DNA from: Alteromonadaceae bacterium
Lineage (GTDB): Bacteria; Pseudomonadota; Gammaproteobacteria; Enterobacterales; Alteromonadaceae
Direction: 5' to 3'
Length of the DNA: 57,208 nt
NCBI GenBank assembly: GCA_013216015.1
Contig: JABSOI010000040.1
Span: 1 to 57,208 of the forward strand
Position numbers and translations under genes: made by a program. Below, one piece after another: positions 1-7,794 of this stretch (positions are counted from its first letter, which is position 1; every line of letters starts with the position of its first letter). A model generated the notes under the pieces. That model made no database searches and was not told the origin of the DNA. It was given only the letters and a program-made list of their open reading frames with translations.

Positions 1-17
1 AAATTCCATGTATCATT

Positions 18-335
18 TTATGATCCCCACCTAACAAAAGGTATTATTTGTAAAAAGAAACGAACAGTTAAACAAGTGATTATCATCCCCATAGCCTCAC
101 CTAATCCAATAATAGAAATGACATGTATTGTTTCAGGCGGTAAAAAATTCATATACTGAGCAACATCTAAACCCGCCATTAAGCTACCCACCGTATCCAG
201 TAAAATCAGACCAAAACTTAAAAGCTGCTCCATCACCCAGTAAAAAAAATCCTTTAGCATTACGAAAGCTGATAATAATAAAGAATAAGAAAAATCAACA
301 AAATCGTTCCAACGTGCTGCAAACCAATCCAACAT
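18..335 (-). CDS. Inovirus minor coat protein pVI-like (DUF2523 type)
   Basis: A 105-residue hydrophobic protein with three likely membrane segments (about 13-36, 37-52 and 75-97) and a charged C-terminus ending in RWGS. Length, hydrophobic pattern and the segment PPETIHVISIIGLGEAMGMI match the DUF2523 family of filamentous phages, the pVI-like cap protein released last from the inner membrane during assembly. The start ATG lies 3 bp after the pIII-like stop and has a strong GGAGGG ribosome site inside the end of that gene, so the two are translationally linked. The Zot/pI assembly ATPase normally follows and would lie left of the window. The family assignment is from remembered patterns. Confidence 0.8.
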   Translation of the reverse strand: MLDWFAARWNDFVDFSYSLLLSAFVMLKDFFYWVMEQLLSFGLILLDTVGSLMAGLDVAQYMNFLPPETIHVISIIGLGEAMGMIITCLTVRFFLQIIPFVRWGS

Positions 336-338
336 AAT

Positions 339-1763
339 TTACCCTCCAAACAAAATTGCACGACAAGCAAAACCAGCCGTTACTAAAATAAAAATTCTTA
401 TGGCTGTCCAAATTCTTGGGTCTGTAGCGCTTAAAGAGCCACAACCGAAATTTCCCATTGCACCAAGGTTGAAACACATATTAGAGTTTGCTTGCTGTCC
501 TCCGCTGGGAACATTTCTAAAAGTATCTAAAAACTGTAAAAATTCAGAATCTTCAAAAGCTGGTTTGTTATCGTTCCAAATTCCTTCTAGGCCATCTTCA
601 TAAATAGTTGTATAAAAAGACACAGCGGAATCAGTCGGTTGATTTATTATTGGAATATTTGTTTGAGTTATAGAACTTTTAATTTCATCTAATTTACTTA
701 CTACAGGGCCTAAATCTACATTCACATCTACAGAGACAGAAACATCACTACCATCAGGACCATTTCCCCCGTTTTCAATAGCATCATCTTGACCATCTCC
801 ATCACTATCTAAATCAAGTTCGTTTGGTACGCCATCACCATCAATGTCAGGGTCTAAAAAGTCTGGTAAACCATCACCATCAGCATCATTATCAAAACAA
901 GAAAATATCCCATTAACCTCACCACAGCCTTCATCACAACTATTTATTGCATCACCATCCCAAGAACTACCCCCTGAACAATGGTCTTCCGGGTCTTCTG
1001 GACATATTAAACCTGTTCCGCCCCATTCTTCACACTGTGCATTAGCATCCACTGGCGTGGGTTGTTCACTGCCTACAATGTCGTCTTCTGTATTAGAGTA
1101 ACAATCACCCTCCAAATCTAGCGCATAAGCTTTTACACCACCGCCAAAGTCAACCGACTTGTATTTACATTTAGAACCGTTATCAGTTTCAAAACATCCA
1201 CTGGATACGCTGACAGGAATACTTAAATATTCTTGCGTTGAATTAACATTACATTCATCGACTTGATTTATTTGTTCAGGACTCGCACAGAGTTCAGGCT
1301 CAGGACCTCCACCATTGTCTATTTCATACGTATAATTTGGATAGGTGTTAGGTGGACATGATAAAAGGGCTCTCTCTGCTCCTGTATATCTCCAATACCC
1401 CAACCCACCAGCAACAATATATGAGCCACACGGGTCTGTTGTTCCGTCAGACTTATTTAACGCTGAGCAAAAATAGGCTTTCACATAAAGTTTTTTTGTT
1501 GGTGAATTAGGGTCGTATTCGTCGTATTCGTCAGGCTTGCCGGGAAATCGCGCATCACTTCTTGAGGCAGATATCCACGTATTACATTCTCCCCTTGTTA
1601 ATAAATCATTGGGATGAGTACCTACAGAACTTGAAAAACAATAAGTTAATTGATGAATCATGCTTTCAGAACCGACAGTTATCACCGTACCGTCACTAAA
1701 AATATTTGCTTGTAAAAAAAAAGGCGCTAACAACAAAGTCAACGCCAAATTAAATTTTTTCAT
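339..1763 (-). CDS. Filamentous phage pIII/TspB-like adsorption protein with thrombospondin type 3 repeats
   Basis: About 474 residues from the chosen ATG at 1763, which has AAGGG upstream; an in-frame ATG 33 bp earlier lacks a ribosome site. Residues 1-18 form a Sec signal peptide ending FFLQA. The ectodomain is Cys-rich, as expected of disulfide-bonded receptor-binding domains. A calcium-binding repeat block follows at about 288-331 (DxDxDGxxD units such as DADGDGLPDFLDPDIDGDG). A C-terminal membrane anchor (FILVTAGFACRAILFGG) ends the protein. Position between the major coat gene and pVI is that of pIII, the tip protein for host binding and phage release. Sequence-level assignment to TspB is uncertain; the pIII role rests on order and architecture. 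Confidence 0.75.
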   Translation of the reverse strand: MKKFNLALTLLLAPFFLQANIFSDGTVITVGSESMIHQLTYCFSSSVGTHPNDLLTRGECNTWISASRSDARFPGKPDEYDEYDPNSPTKKLYVKAYFCSALNKSDGTTDPCGSYIVAGGLGYWRYTGAERALLSCPPNTYPNYTYEIDNGGGPEPELCASPEQINQVDECNVNSTQEYLSIPVSVSSGCFETDNGSKCKYKSVDFGGGVKAYALDLEGDCYSNTEDDIVGSEQPTPVDANAQCEEWGGTGLICPEDPEDHCSGGSSWDGDAINSCDEGCGEVNGIFSCFDNDADGDGLPDFLDPDIDGDGVPNELDLDSDGDGQDDAIENGGNGPDGSDVSVSVDVNVDLGPVVSKLDEIKSSITQTNIPIINQPTDSAVSFYTTIYEDGLEGIWNDNKPAFEDSEFLQFLDTFRNVPSGGQQANSNMCFNLGAMGNFGCGSLSATDPRIWTAIRIFILVTAGFACRAILFGG

Positions 1764-1825
1764 TATCCGAACCCTTTTATAACTTCCTTTGCACACATTG
1801 CACCCAACATGACAATTGAAACATG

Positions 1826-1850
1826 AAAAAGGGCGAGTAAAATACCCGCC
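1826..1850 (-). terminator. Rho-independent terminator after the major coat gene
   Basis: Read on the minus strand, GGCGGGTA-TTT-TACTCGCC forms an 8-bp stem (one G-T pair) with a 3-nt loop, followed by CTTTTT. It sits between the small coat gene and the pIII-like gene, where filamentous phages classically place a strong terminator to keep coat protein expression above that of distal genes. Confidence 0.85.
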
Positions 1851-1864
1851 ATAATTTTTGCACC

Positions 1865-1999
1865 TTATGCTTTAGTAACAGCACGTTTCGCTAAAGAAAT
1901 GCCTTTATAAGCTAGAGCAATACCAACAATTAAAACGCCTGCACCACCTACAAATGTTGCTACTGCTGTTAAATCTACCGCTGTAAATATATCCGCCAT
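1865..1999 (-). CDS. Inovirus major coat protein (pVIII-like)
   Basis: A 44-codon ORF, MADIFTAVDLTAVATFVGGA then a hydrophobic helix (VLIVGIALAYKGISLAK) and a basic tail (RAVTKA). This is the standard pVIII layout: short acidic N-terminus, one transmembrane helix, and positive C-terminus contacting ssDNA inside the virion. There is no cleavable signal peptide, as in Pf-type phages. GGAG lies 7 nt before the ATG. A strong terminator follows directly. Thousands of copies would coat the phage filament. Confidence 0.85.
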   Translation of the reverse strand: MADIFTAVDLTAVATFVGGAGVLIVGIALAYKGISLAKRAVTKA

Positions 2000-2080
2000 G
2001 TTATTCTCCAAAGTTTTTTAATTATGAGCAAATTGCTCGTTGATATTCTGGAAACGGAAGCCCCCGTAACCTGAATCTTT

Positions 2081-2320
2081 TTAAATCTTCTTGATGACCA
2101 TTCTTGCGTTCTTGATCACGTAGCCAAACCACCAAAAAGAAATGTAAGTTGCAAAACCCCATCCAAAAGATTCTGCAATTGATAAAGGGGTTATCTCATA
2201 GCTTTGCAACATCAATTGATATTCGTTAGCATCAACCAGTACATAGCTTGTGCAATCTGCTGGACTTGTCGTTGTTGCCTGTAAAGAATTATCGTTATTA
2301 ACCGCTACACATATCGCCAT
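2081..2320 (-). CDS. Small phage membrane protein, possible pVII/pIX-like minor coat
   Basis: 79 residues. The N-terminal half is polar with two Cys; one hydrophobic segment (about 51-69, FGWGFATYISFWWFGYVIK) is followed by a basic tail (NARMVIKKI). It overlaps the preceding zinc-ribbon gene by 23 bp, so it is part of the phage operon. Its position just before the major coat gene and the single-helix layout fit a minor tip protein of the pVII/pIX kind. I recognise no specific family; the role is inferred from position. Confidence 0.6.
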   Translation of the reverse strand: MAICVAVNNDNSLQATTTSPADCTSYVLVDANEYQLMLQSYEITPLSIAESFGWGFATYISFWWFGYVIKNARMVIKKI

Positions 2321-2483
2321 TAGTATTCATTACCCTTACATCATCGTTTTGACATGTAGGACAGCAAACTAAATTAAGTTCAATCCCTATTAACACATCA
2401 AGTTCTAACTCTGAGCCAATCCAACCACAACAATTGCAAGTGAATTGAACATCTATGAAATTTGTAAAAAAAATAGCGTCCAT
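2298..2483 (-). CDS. Small phage zinc-ribbon protein
   Basis: I start this at the ATG at 2483 (61 aa), 10 bp after the ssDNA-binding gene stop, with AGGA upstream. A longer open frame would overlap the previous gene by 80 bp. The sequence carries two Cys pairs, C16-x2-C19 and C41-x2-C44, typical of a zinc ribbon. Function is unknown. Genes of this size between ssDNA-binding and coat genes are common in inoviruses and are often unannotated. Confidence 0.6.
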   Translation of the reverse strand: MDAIFFTNFIDVQFTCNCCGWIGSELELDVLIGIELNLVCCPTCQNDDVRVMNTNGDMCSG

Positions 2484-2493
2484 GCTGTTAGTC

Positions 2494-2829
2494 CTAAAAA
2501 TCTGCTTTTTTACCTGACTTAACCAATTCAAACCCTGAAACAATGTTGCGTGCTGGGTTATCAGGGTCAGCATCTAACATCAAATTAACAGGCACTAAAA
2601 ACGGGCAATTCGATTTGAACTCGTTAAACAAACCAATATCAAACGCCATGTTGACCTCTTGGGTATCAAAACCCGCTTGTTGAATATTGTGTTGGTCATT
2701 TATAAAGTCAGTCGCTGGTTTTACATAAGTGACATTGGCAAATTTATAGGGCTTAGGTTGACCTGATTTATTGCTGGTGCCTGAGCCAAATTTAACGCTT
2801 AAAAGTACGATATTTTTTAATGTAGTCAT
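2494..2829 (-). CDS. Putative phage single-stranded DNA-binding protein (pV functional analogue)
   Basis: 111 residues, mostly beta-type sequence without membrane segments or Cys motifs. It starts 20 bp after the replication gene and precedes the virion genes, which is the position of the pV-like protein that coats new ssDNA and switches replication to packaging. The aromatic and basic segment KPYKFANVTYV and acidic middle part fit an OB-like ssDNA binder. The family (DUF1293-like) is suggested from general resemblance and context only. Confidence 0.6.
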   Translation of the reverse strand: MTTLKNIVLLSVKFGSGTSNKSGQPKPYKFANVTYVKPATDFINDQHNIQQAGFDTQEVNMAFDIGLFNEFKSNCPFLVPVNLMLDADPDNPARNIVSGFELVKSGKKADF

Positions 2830-2849
2830 TTTAAAATTCCTGTTTTCGT

Positions 2850-4292
2850 TTAGGTTGCTAAAAGTTCTTCTGAAAGTTGTTCTAAAAATAATTCTTCGGT
2901 TATTGATATTTTTAACCGTTGAGGCATTGAGGCTTTGCTAAACGGATCAACAATGCCTTTTAAAAATGTATCTATGATTTTGCTATCATTAAAACCACAT
3001 AGAACACGCATCATATTGATTGCTTTGCGAGTACTGATAACTTGGTTTTCGATAATGCGGTCTATGGTCATTGACGCAGTTTTAACAATGGTTTTAATCA
3101 CGCTTTGCTCTTCATTCAAAAAAGATAAAGCAGGATAAGCACCCGCTAAATATTCAGACGGTTTAATCATCGCATCAAGGGGAATAATGCGTTGTTTTGA
3201 ATGTAGTTCGACTTCCCAACGTACCCATTTATCGTTAGGGTCACCCATTTGGATCCCTTTTTCATATACTCTTAAAAGCTTGCCTGATTCACGCGAGCCG
3301 ATATATAAAGAGCGTCCCTTATCAGGTATAAAACGATAAGCTTTTTTAATGGTTGTTTTAGAATCAGATTTTTTTGAACTTTTGAAATGTTCTTTAATCA
3401 GTTGTTTGTCTTGCTTGCTTTTTAAATGTCCCGATTCAATATACATGTAAGATGAGGGACGACCACCCGCGCAGAAACCGCCTTTTTTAGCCATTTTACG
3501 TGCCACATCAACCGAGTATTTACCTTCCATATCATCATGCGCTAAATCAATACGGGTAATTTTCATTGAAGGGATTTTATGTATTTCTCGATACAAACGT
3601 GGCATATCTAGAGCGTTACAACCAGCGCCCATAAAAGACACGTAACAACCTAAGTTTCTACCACCCCATGCAATAATTCCCGCTTGTTCACCATCAGCGT
3701 AAAGATTGGCAGAGTATTGATAATTGAAACGTCCGGCAGGATTATTTTTAACCGTCCACATATACGATTCTTCGGTAAACACATTATTTAATCGACAGAC
3801 AAAACGTTCAACTTCACCGCAGCAAAGAATATCGAGTAAATCAATCCCAATGTTATCGAGTAAATTATCTAAGCGCTTATTATTGGATATGGTGGTATCA
3901 ACATCAAATTCACCTTTTAACATATCGCGCAATTCATAACGGGCCGCAACTTCATTTTCTGCCAGGCTCATACTTTTAATGTCTAAATCTTTGTATCGTC
4001 GGTTATTAAATTCACGGGTGATTTCTTGGCAATTGTCTTTATAACGATTTAACACATTGCCATAAGCCACATGGTCAAAGGCTGGTATTTGGGAAAACTC
4101 ACTATTTTTCTTGTTTTCTAAGGAATGCAAATGGCGATTAAGGGAATTGTATCGGGCATCAATCACCAGACCAGTTTTAAGACAAGCACCAATTTTAGCT
4201 AAATGTTTAAGTCCTAAAAGCTCTTGGGGTGACCAAGTCAGGGAAAGCGCATCCACTTTGCACGGGATATTTTTAATTTTATTGGTCATCAA
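2850..4292 (-). CDS. Inovirus replication initiation protein (pII/RstA-like, Rep_trans type)
   Basis: 480 residues. The core motifs of the phage/plasmid replication initiator family are visible: RIDLAHDD at 247-254 and LLRVYEKG at 339-346, whose Tyr343 is the likely nicking residue, followed by WVRWEVEL. Such proteins nick the replicative form and start rolling-circle replication of the plus strand. The gene is transcribed away from the repressor, is preceded by a 65-aa gene overlapping it by 14 bp, and is followed by the ssDNA-binding gene. It is full length by comparison with RstA or Pf-type initiators. Confidence 0.88.
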   Translation of the reverse strand: MMTNKIKNIPCKVDALSLTWSPQELLGLKHLAKIGACLKTGLVIDARYNSLNRHLHSLENKKNSEFSQIPAFDHVAYGNVLNRYKDNCQEITREFNNRRYKDLDIKSMSLAENEVAARYELRDMLKGEFDVDTTISNNKRLDNLLDNIGIDLLDILCCGEVERFVCRLNNVFTEESYMWTVKNNPAGRFNYQYSANLYADGEQAGIIAWGGRNLGCYVSFMGAGCNALDMPRLYREIHKIPSMKITRIDLAHDDMEGKYSVDVARKMAKKGGFCAGGRPSSYMYIESGHLKSKQDKQLIKEHFKSSKKSDSKTTIKKAYRFIPDKGRSLYIGSRESGKLLRVYEKGIQMGDPNDKWVRWEVELHSKQRIIPLDAMIKPSEYLAGAYPALSFLNEEQSVIKTIVKTASMTIDRIIENQVISTRKAINMMRVLCGFNDSKIIDTFLKGIVDPFSKASMPQRLKISITEELFLEQLSEELLAT

Positions 4293-4476
4293 AAGCCCCC
4301 GTGTTATAAAGTTCGTGAAAATTATCGTCGGTGACTTCGATTAAATTAAAATCATCACCGTACTTGCCTTGTATAAAACACATCAAAGACATCAAATTAG
4401 AAAAATGGTGAATTTCGCCTTTGTATTGAATGGCTACATCTCCCCAGAGTTCATTTTGAAAATAGATGTCTTTCAT
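4279..4476 (-). CDS. Small early phage protein of unknown function
   Basis: 65 residues, acidic (C-terminus EVTDDNFHELYNTGAFDDQ), no membrane segment or recognised motif. It overlaps the start of the replication gene by 14 bp, so it is probably translationally coupled. Its place between the regulatory region and rep suggests an early function. I do not recognise the family. Confidence 0.6.
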   Translation of the reverse strand: MKDIYFQNELWGDVAIQYKGEIHHFSNLMSLMCFIQGKYGDDFNLIEVTDDNFHELYNTGAFDDQ

Positions 4477-4487
4477 TAGGTCAAGTC

Positions 4488-4619
4488 CTAGCCTTGATTA
4501 AAAAGTGATTCAGTAAACGCTAATTTATCTAAATATTTTTGATACTCGGTCATTGAGTTTTTATCATCTTTGTCTAGCTGATAGTGTTTACAAAACTGTT
4601 CAAAAGTTGCTGCTTTCAT
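4488..4619 (-). CDS. 43-residue early phage ORF
   Basis: ATG at 4619, stop at 4488: a charged peptide beginning MKAATFEQFCKHYQLDKDD and ending LAFTESLFNQG. It is the first leftward gene after the repressor-rep control region and lies 11 bp upstream of the 65-aa gene. The residue pattern (FCKHYQLD, then a predicted helix with YQKYLDKLAFTESLF) looks like a real small helical protein. The function is unknown and its ribosome site is weak, so confidence is moderate. Confidence 0.5.
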   Translation of the reverse strand: MKAATFEQFCKHYQLDKDDKNSMTEYQKYLDKLAFTESLFNQG

Positions 4620-4689
4620 AATCATCTCTGCTGTGGTTTAGTTAGAAATAAATTGCTTTCGAATACCGGACAAAATAAAACCTATAAGT

Positions 4690-4824
4690 GCTAACTACAT
4701 AGGGCGAAAAAGGCTTGTACCGCGAAAGCATTATTAACGTACACCCGATAGCGTTACGTGTCTACCCATTAGGATTCGTATTGTGACTAGGTGTACGTTG
4801 AGCTATAGTTAATAAGCTAACTAC
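4690..4824. promoter_or_regulatory. Phage control region: 10-bp inverted repeats, direct repeats and divergent promoters
   Basis: Between the repressor and the leftward operon lie a perfect 10-bp inverted repeat, AACGTACACC (4736-4745) and GGTGTACGTT (4790-4799), with a 44-bp spacer. There is also a 9-bp direct repeat GCTAACTAC at 4690-4698 and 4816-4824, and the small dyad AGTTA-N6-TAACT at 4807-4822 just before the repressor. The direct repeats and dyad look like repressor operators. The long inverted repeat could be the rolling-circle origin or a second operator. Confidence 0.55.
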
Positions 4825-4837
4825 TTAACAGGGGGAA

Positions 4838-5092
4838 ATGATGAACATTCAAGATGTACTTAATGCAGTTGCAGCAGGTGGTTCAGACTATGCGGCATCA
4901 AAGAAACTTGGTATTAATCGCCAAATGTTCAGTAGTTACCGTACAGGTCGCAAAACTCCATCAGATGAAATGTTAGATAAGATAGTCGAAATGACTGATT
5001 TATCGTTACAACAAGTCTACCTTGCTGTTTACGCTGAAAAGCTAAAGAACCCAATGGCTGCGGAAGCATTTAGAACTTTGGCTGCACACTAA
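4838..5092 (+). CDS. Phage repressor-like HTH protein (DUF3693-like)
   Basis: 84 residues with a helix-turn-helix at about 17-40 (YAASKKLGINRQMFSSYRTG) followed by RKTPSDEMLDKIVEMT, the pattern of XRE/Cro-like folds found in vibrio and alteromonad filamentous phages. GGGGGAA lies 4-10 nt before the ATG. It is divergent from the replication operon across an operator-rich region, so it probably represses the early promoter and maintains lysogeny, as RstR does in CTX phage. It is the last gene on this side of the prophage. Confidence 0.75.
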   Translation: MMNIQDVLNAVAAGGSDYAASKKLGINRQMFSSYRTGRKTPSDEMLDKIVEMTDLSLQQVYLAVYAEKLKNPMAAEAFRTLAAH

Positions 5093-5327
5093 TTTGTACC
5101 AATAATACAAAAGTTTTTGCAATACTTTTTTAGCTTTGTAAAAACATAGATAACTTTAAATCTCAGAAAAACAACCCATTAACAAACTTACATTAACCAT
5201 AGCTTTCCGAATAATACAGTTACCCTTTAAAACCAAGGGGTTCAGAAGAATTAAAGCTTTGAAATGGACCTTAATAAAAGGTATTATGCCGCTCATTAAC
5301 AGTTCGGTAATATATTTAAGGTAAATT

Positions 5328-5960
5328 ATGTCCACCATCGTTTTAGCAACAGGCAATCTTGGCAAAGTGAAAGAATTAGCCAGTTTACTGGAAACACAAA
5401 AACTATCTGTGGTTCCTCAAAGTGAATTTGATGTTCCCGATGTGGCTGAAACAGGATCTACTTTTGTTGAAAATGCGATTATAAAAGCTCGTCATGCTGC
5501 TAAAATTACTGGGCTGCCAGCTATTGCCGATGATTCAGGTTTAGAAGTTGATGCACTAAATGGTGCTCCCGGGGTTTATTCGGCTCGTTACGCAGGTGAA
5601 AATGCCAGCGATGATGATAATATGGAAAAATTACTTAAAGCACTTCAAGATGTTCCGACTGAAAAAAGAACCGCTCGCTTTCATTGCGTGCTTGTTTATA
5701 TGCGGTTTGAAAACGATCCAACGCCAATTATTTGCCATGGTGTTTGGGAAGGGAGTATTTGTCGGGAAAAATTAGGTCAACAAGGCTTTGGCTATGATCC
5801 TATTTTTTGGCAAGAAGATCGCCAATTAACTTCAGCTCAATTACCTCGCGACATTAAAAACAAGCTTAGTCACCGTGGACGTGCGCTCGCGCAGTTAGTG
5901 CCACAATTAGCCCAGCTGGCGCAGCTAGAACATACGCAACAAACAAATATTGCTCAATAG
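5328..5960 (+). CDS. rdgB: dITP/XTP pyrophosphatase RdgB
   Basis: Hydrolyses non-canonical purine triphosphates (dITP, XTP, ITP) to monophosphates, keeping deaminated purines out of DNA. Family motifs: TGN at 8-10, [10 protein letters not shown] at 68-77, [10 protein letters not shown] at 81-90, FGYDPIF at 154-160 and SHRGRAL at 181-187. At 210 residues it is slightly longer than E. coli RdgB because of a low-complexity tail ([16 protein letters not shown]). AAGG lies 7 nt before the ATG. hemW starts 14 bp downstream, so they form an operon. It is the first host gene right of the prophage. Confidence 0.95.
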   Translation: MSTIVLATGNLGKVKELASLLETQKLSVVPQSEFDVPDVAETGSTFVENAIIKARHAAKITGLPAIADDSGLEVDALNGAPGVYSARYAGENASDDDNMEKLLKALQDVPTEKRTARFHCVLVYMRFENDPTPIICHGVWEGSICREKLGQQGFGYDPIFWQEDRQLTSAQLPRDIKNKLSHRGRALAQLVPQLAQLAQLEHTQQTNIAQ

Positions 5961-5974
5961 AAAGGGTTACTGAC

Positions 5975-7132
5975 GTGTTAATTAATCCACCATTATCACT
6001 GTATATTCACATACCCTGGTGTGTAGAAAAATGTCCGTATTGCGACTTCAATTCGCACGCATTAAAGAATACTATCCCTGAGCAAGCGTATGTTGAAGAG
6101 TTAATCAAAGATTTAGACAGTGATATCGCCCGGTTTAACTTATCCGACAGGCCATTGCACTCAATATTCATTGGCGGCGGCACGCCAAGTTTATTTTCTC
6201 CCAATGCGATTGAACAAATACTTAATCAGGTATTACAGCGTTTTAAACATGCTGATGACATAGAAATAACCCTTGAAGCGAACCCTGGTACGGTTGAAGC
6301 GGATAAGTTTGTCGGATTTTTTAAGGCCGGTGTTTCCCGGCTTTCTATTGGCGTACAAAGCTTTGCTTCCGACAAATTGATCAAACTTGGCCGTATACAC
6401 AACAGTAATCAAGCACAAACCGCAGCAAAATTAGCAACTGAATGTGGCGTAACCAGTTTTAATTTAGACTTAATGCACGGCTTGCCCAACCAGTCGGTAG
6501 AGAATGCTTTAGACGATTTGAAAACAGCCATTAGTCTGAACCCTACGCACATATCCTGGTATCAATTAACCATAGAGCCTAATACCGCTTTTCATTCTAA
6601 ACCGCCTAAACTACCGCAAGACGATGTATTGTGGGACATTCAGGATCAAGGTGTTGAGTTATTAGCCCAGGCAGGTTATCAGCAATATGAAATTTCAGCA
6701 TACAGTAAGCCAGATTTTCAATGCCAGCATAATCTAAACTATTGGCAATTTGGTGATTATCTGGGTATTGGGTGTGGTGCACATGGCAAAATTACCGATG
6801 ACAAATCACAGAAAATATTTAGAACCATAAAAGTAAAACATCCTAAAGGTTATCTGGATAAAGACCGTGCTCATTTAGATCAATTATCGATAGTAAGCGA
6901 AACAGAACGCCCCTTTGAATATATGATGAATCAATTAAGACTACATTCTTCATTTACTTTAGCGCACTATCAATCAACGACAGGTCTTGAAGCTGAAACA
7001 GTGTTGCCAATTTTACAACAAGCACTTAACAGGAAATTAATGCTGTGCAATAACATTGATGGCACAGAGTATTGGCAAGTTAGTAAAACAGGACAAAGAT
7101 ATTTAAATGATTTATTAGAGATGTTCTTATGA
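5975..7132 (+). CDS. hemW: HemW, radical SAM heme chaperone
   Basis: 385 residues, GTG start with AAAGGG upstream. The radical-SAM 4Fe-4S motif is C16-x3-C20-x2-C23 (PWCVEKCPYCDFN), with GGGTPS at 67-72 and the HemW C-terminal domain. HemW resembles coproporphyrinogen dehydrogenase (HemN) but binds heme and delivers it to respiratory enzymes; older annotations call it oxygen-independent coproporphyrinogen oxidase. The rdgB-hemW order is conserved in gammaproteobacteria. The stop overlaps the tadA ATG by 4 bp (ATGA), so translation is coupled. Confidence 0.93.
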   Translation: MLINPPLSLYIHIPWCVEKCPYCDFNSHALKNTIPEQAYVEELIKDLDSDIARFNLSDRPLHSIFIGGGTPSLFSPNAIEQILNQVLQRFKHADDIEITLEANPGTVEADKFVGFFKAGVSRLSIGVQSFASDKLIKLGRIHNSNQAQTAAKLATECGVTSFNLDLMHGLPNQSVENALDDLKTAISLNPTHISWYQLTIEPNTAFHSKPPKLPQDDVLWDIQDQGVELLAQAGYQQYEISAYSKPDFQCQHNLNYWQFGDYLGIGCGAHGKITDDKSQKIFRTIKVKHPKGYLDKDRAHLDQLSIVSETERPFEYMMNQLRLHSSFTLAHYQSTTGLEAETVLPILQQALNRKLMLCNNIDGTEYWQVSKTGQRYLNDLLEMFL

Positions 7133-7728
7133 ACAACAAAACTCAAGATGAGTCAGAGTTAAGGTCAGAGTTAAGGTCAGAGTTAAGGTCAGAGTTAAGG
7201 TCAGAGTTAAAGTCAGAGTTAAGATCAGAGCTAAGATCAGAGTCAGATCGAACTTTTATGCAAAGAGCATATCAATTAGCTCAGCAAGCTGAAGCAATCA
7301 ATGAAATACCTGTCGGCGCAGTCGTTGTCGCAAACGGTAAAATTATTGGTGAAGGTTTTAACCAACCAATCACACTGAACGATCCTTCCGCACATGCTGA
7401 AATGATCGCTATTCGCCAAGCAGGAAAATATTTATCAAACTATCGACTTAAAGATTGTACTTTATATGTAACCCTAGAGCCCTGCCCTATGTGCGCGGGC
7501 TTATTGGTACACAGCCGAATTAACCGTTTGGTTTATGCAACTAAAGACGCAAAAACCGGTTCGGCCGGCAGCTTATTTAACCTGGTTGAACATGAAAGTT
7601 TGAATCATCAGATTGAAGTCTGTGATGGCATTATGGCGACAGAATGCAGTGCGTTAATCTCGGCGTTTTTTAAACGTCGCAGAGCAGAGAAAAAAGCGGC
7701 TAAATTATCTATAAAACAATCCATTTAA
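7129..7728 (+). CDS. tadA: tRNA-specific adenosine deaminase TadA with a repeat-built N-terminal extension
   Basis: Deaminates A34 to inosine in tRNA-Arg(ACG). Zinc site: H89-A-E91 and P118-C119-P-M-C122. The catalytic domain begins near M44; residues 9-40 are a repeated Ser-Glu-Leu-Arg stretch encoded by 12-bp tandem units, absent from normal TadA (about 165 aa). The ATG at 7129 overlaps the hemW stop, which favours its use. The internal ATG at 7258 would give a normal-size enzyme and cannot be excluded. tadA is followed by a TrmH-type gene, then mltF and purL, close to the E. coli tadA-mltF-purL order. Confidence 0.92.
   Translation: MNNKTQDESELRSELRSELRSELRSELKSELRSELRSESDRTFMQRAYQLAQQAEAINEIPVGAVVVANGKIIGEGFNQPITLNDPSAHAEMIAIRQAGKYLSNYRLKDCTLYVTLEPCPMCAGLLVHSRINRLVYATKDAKTGSAGSLFNLVEHESLNHQIEVCDGIMATECSALISAFFKRRRAEKKAAKLSIKQSI
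7153..7242 (+). repeat. 12-bp tandem repeat inside tadA
   Basis: Seven full units of TCAGAGTTAAGG (four exact, then three with one or two changes) plus a half unit, read in frame as Ser-Glu-Leu-Arg. The unit length is a multiple of three, so copy-number change alters protein length without frameshift. The exact copies at the 5' side and diverged copies at the 3' side suggest recent expansion from one end. Confidence 0.95.
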
Positions 7729-7794
7729 CAATCAATTAAATAATCAATTAAATAATCACAACAAAAAACGAACAGGTATAATAATAAAAGTACA

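Noticed and set aside
844-1101. Ser/Pro-rich frame opposite the pIII-like gene
   Set aside because: Antisense shadow of the TSP3 repeat region.
5093-5327. dif-like attachment site for the inovirus
   Set aside because: No convincing match to the XerC/XerD consensus on either strand by eye.
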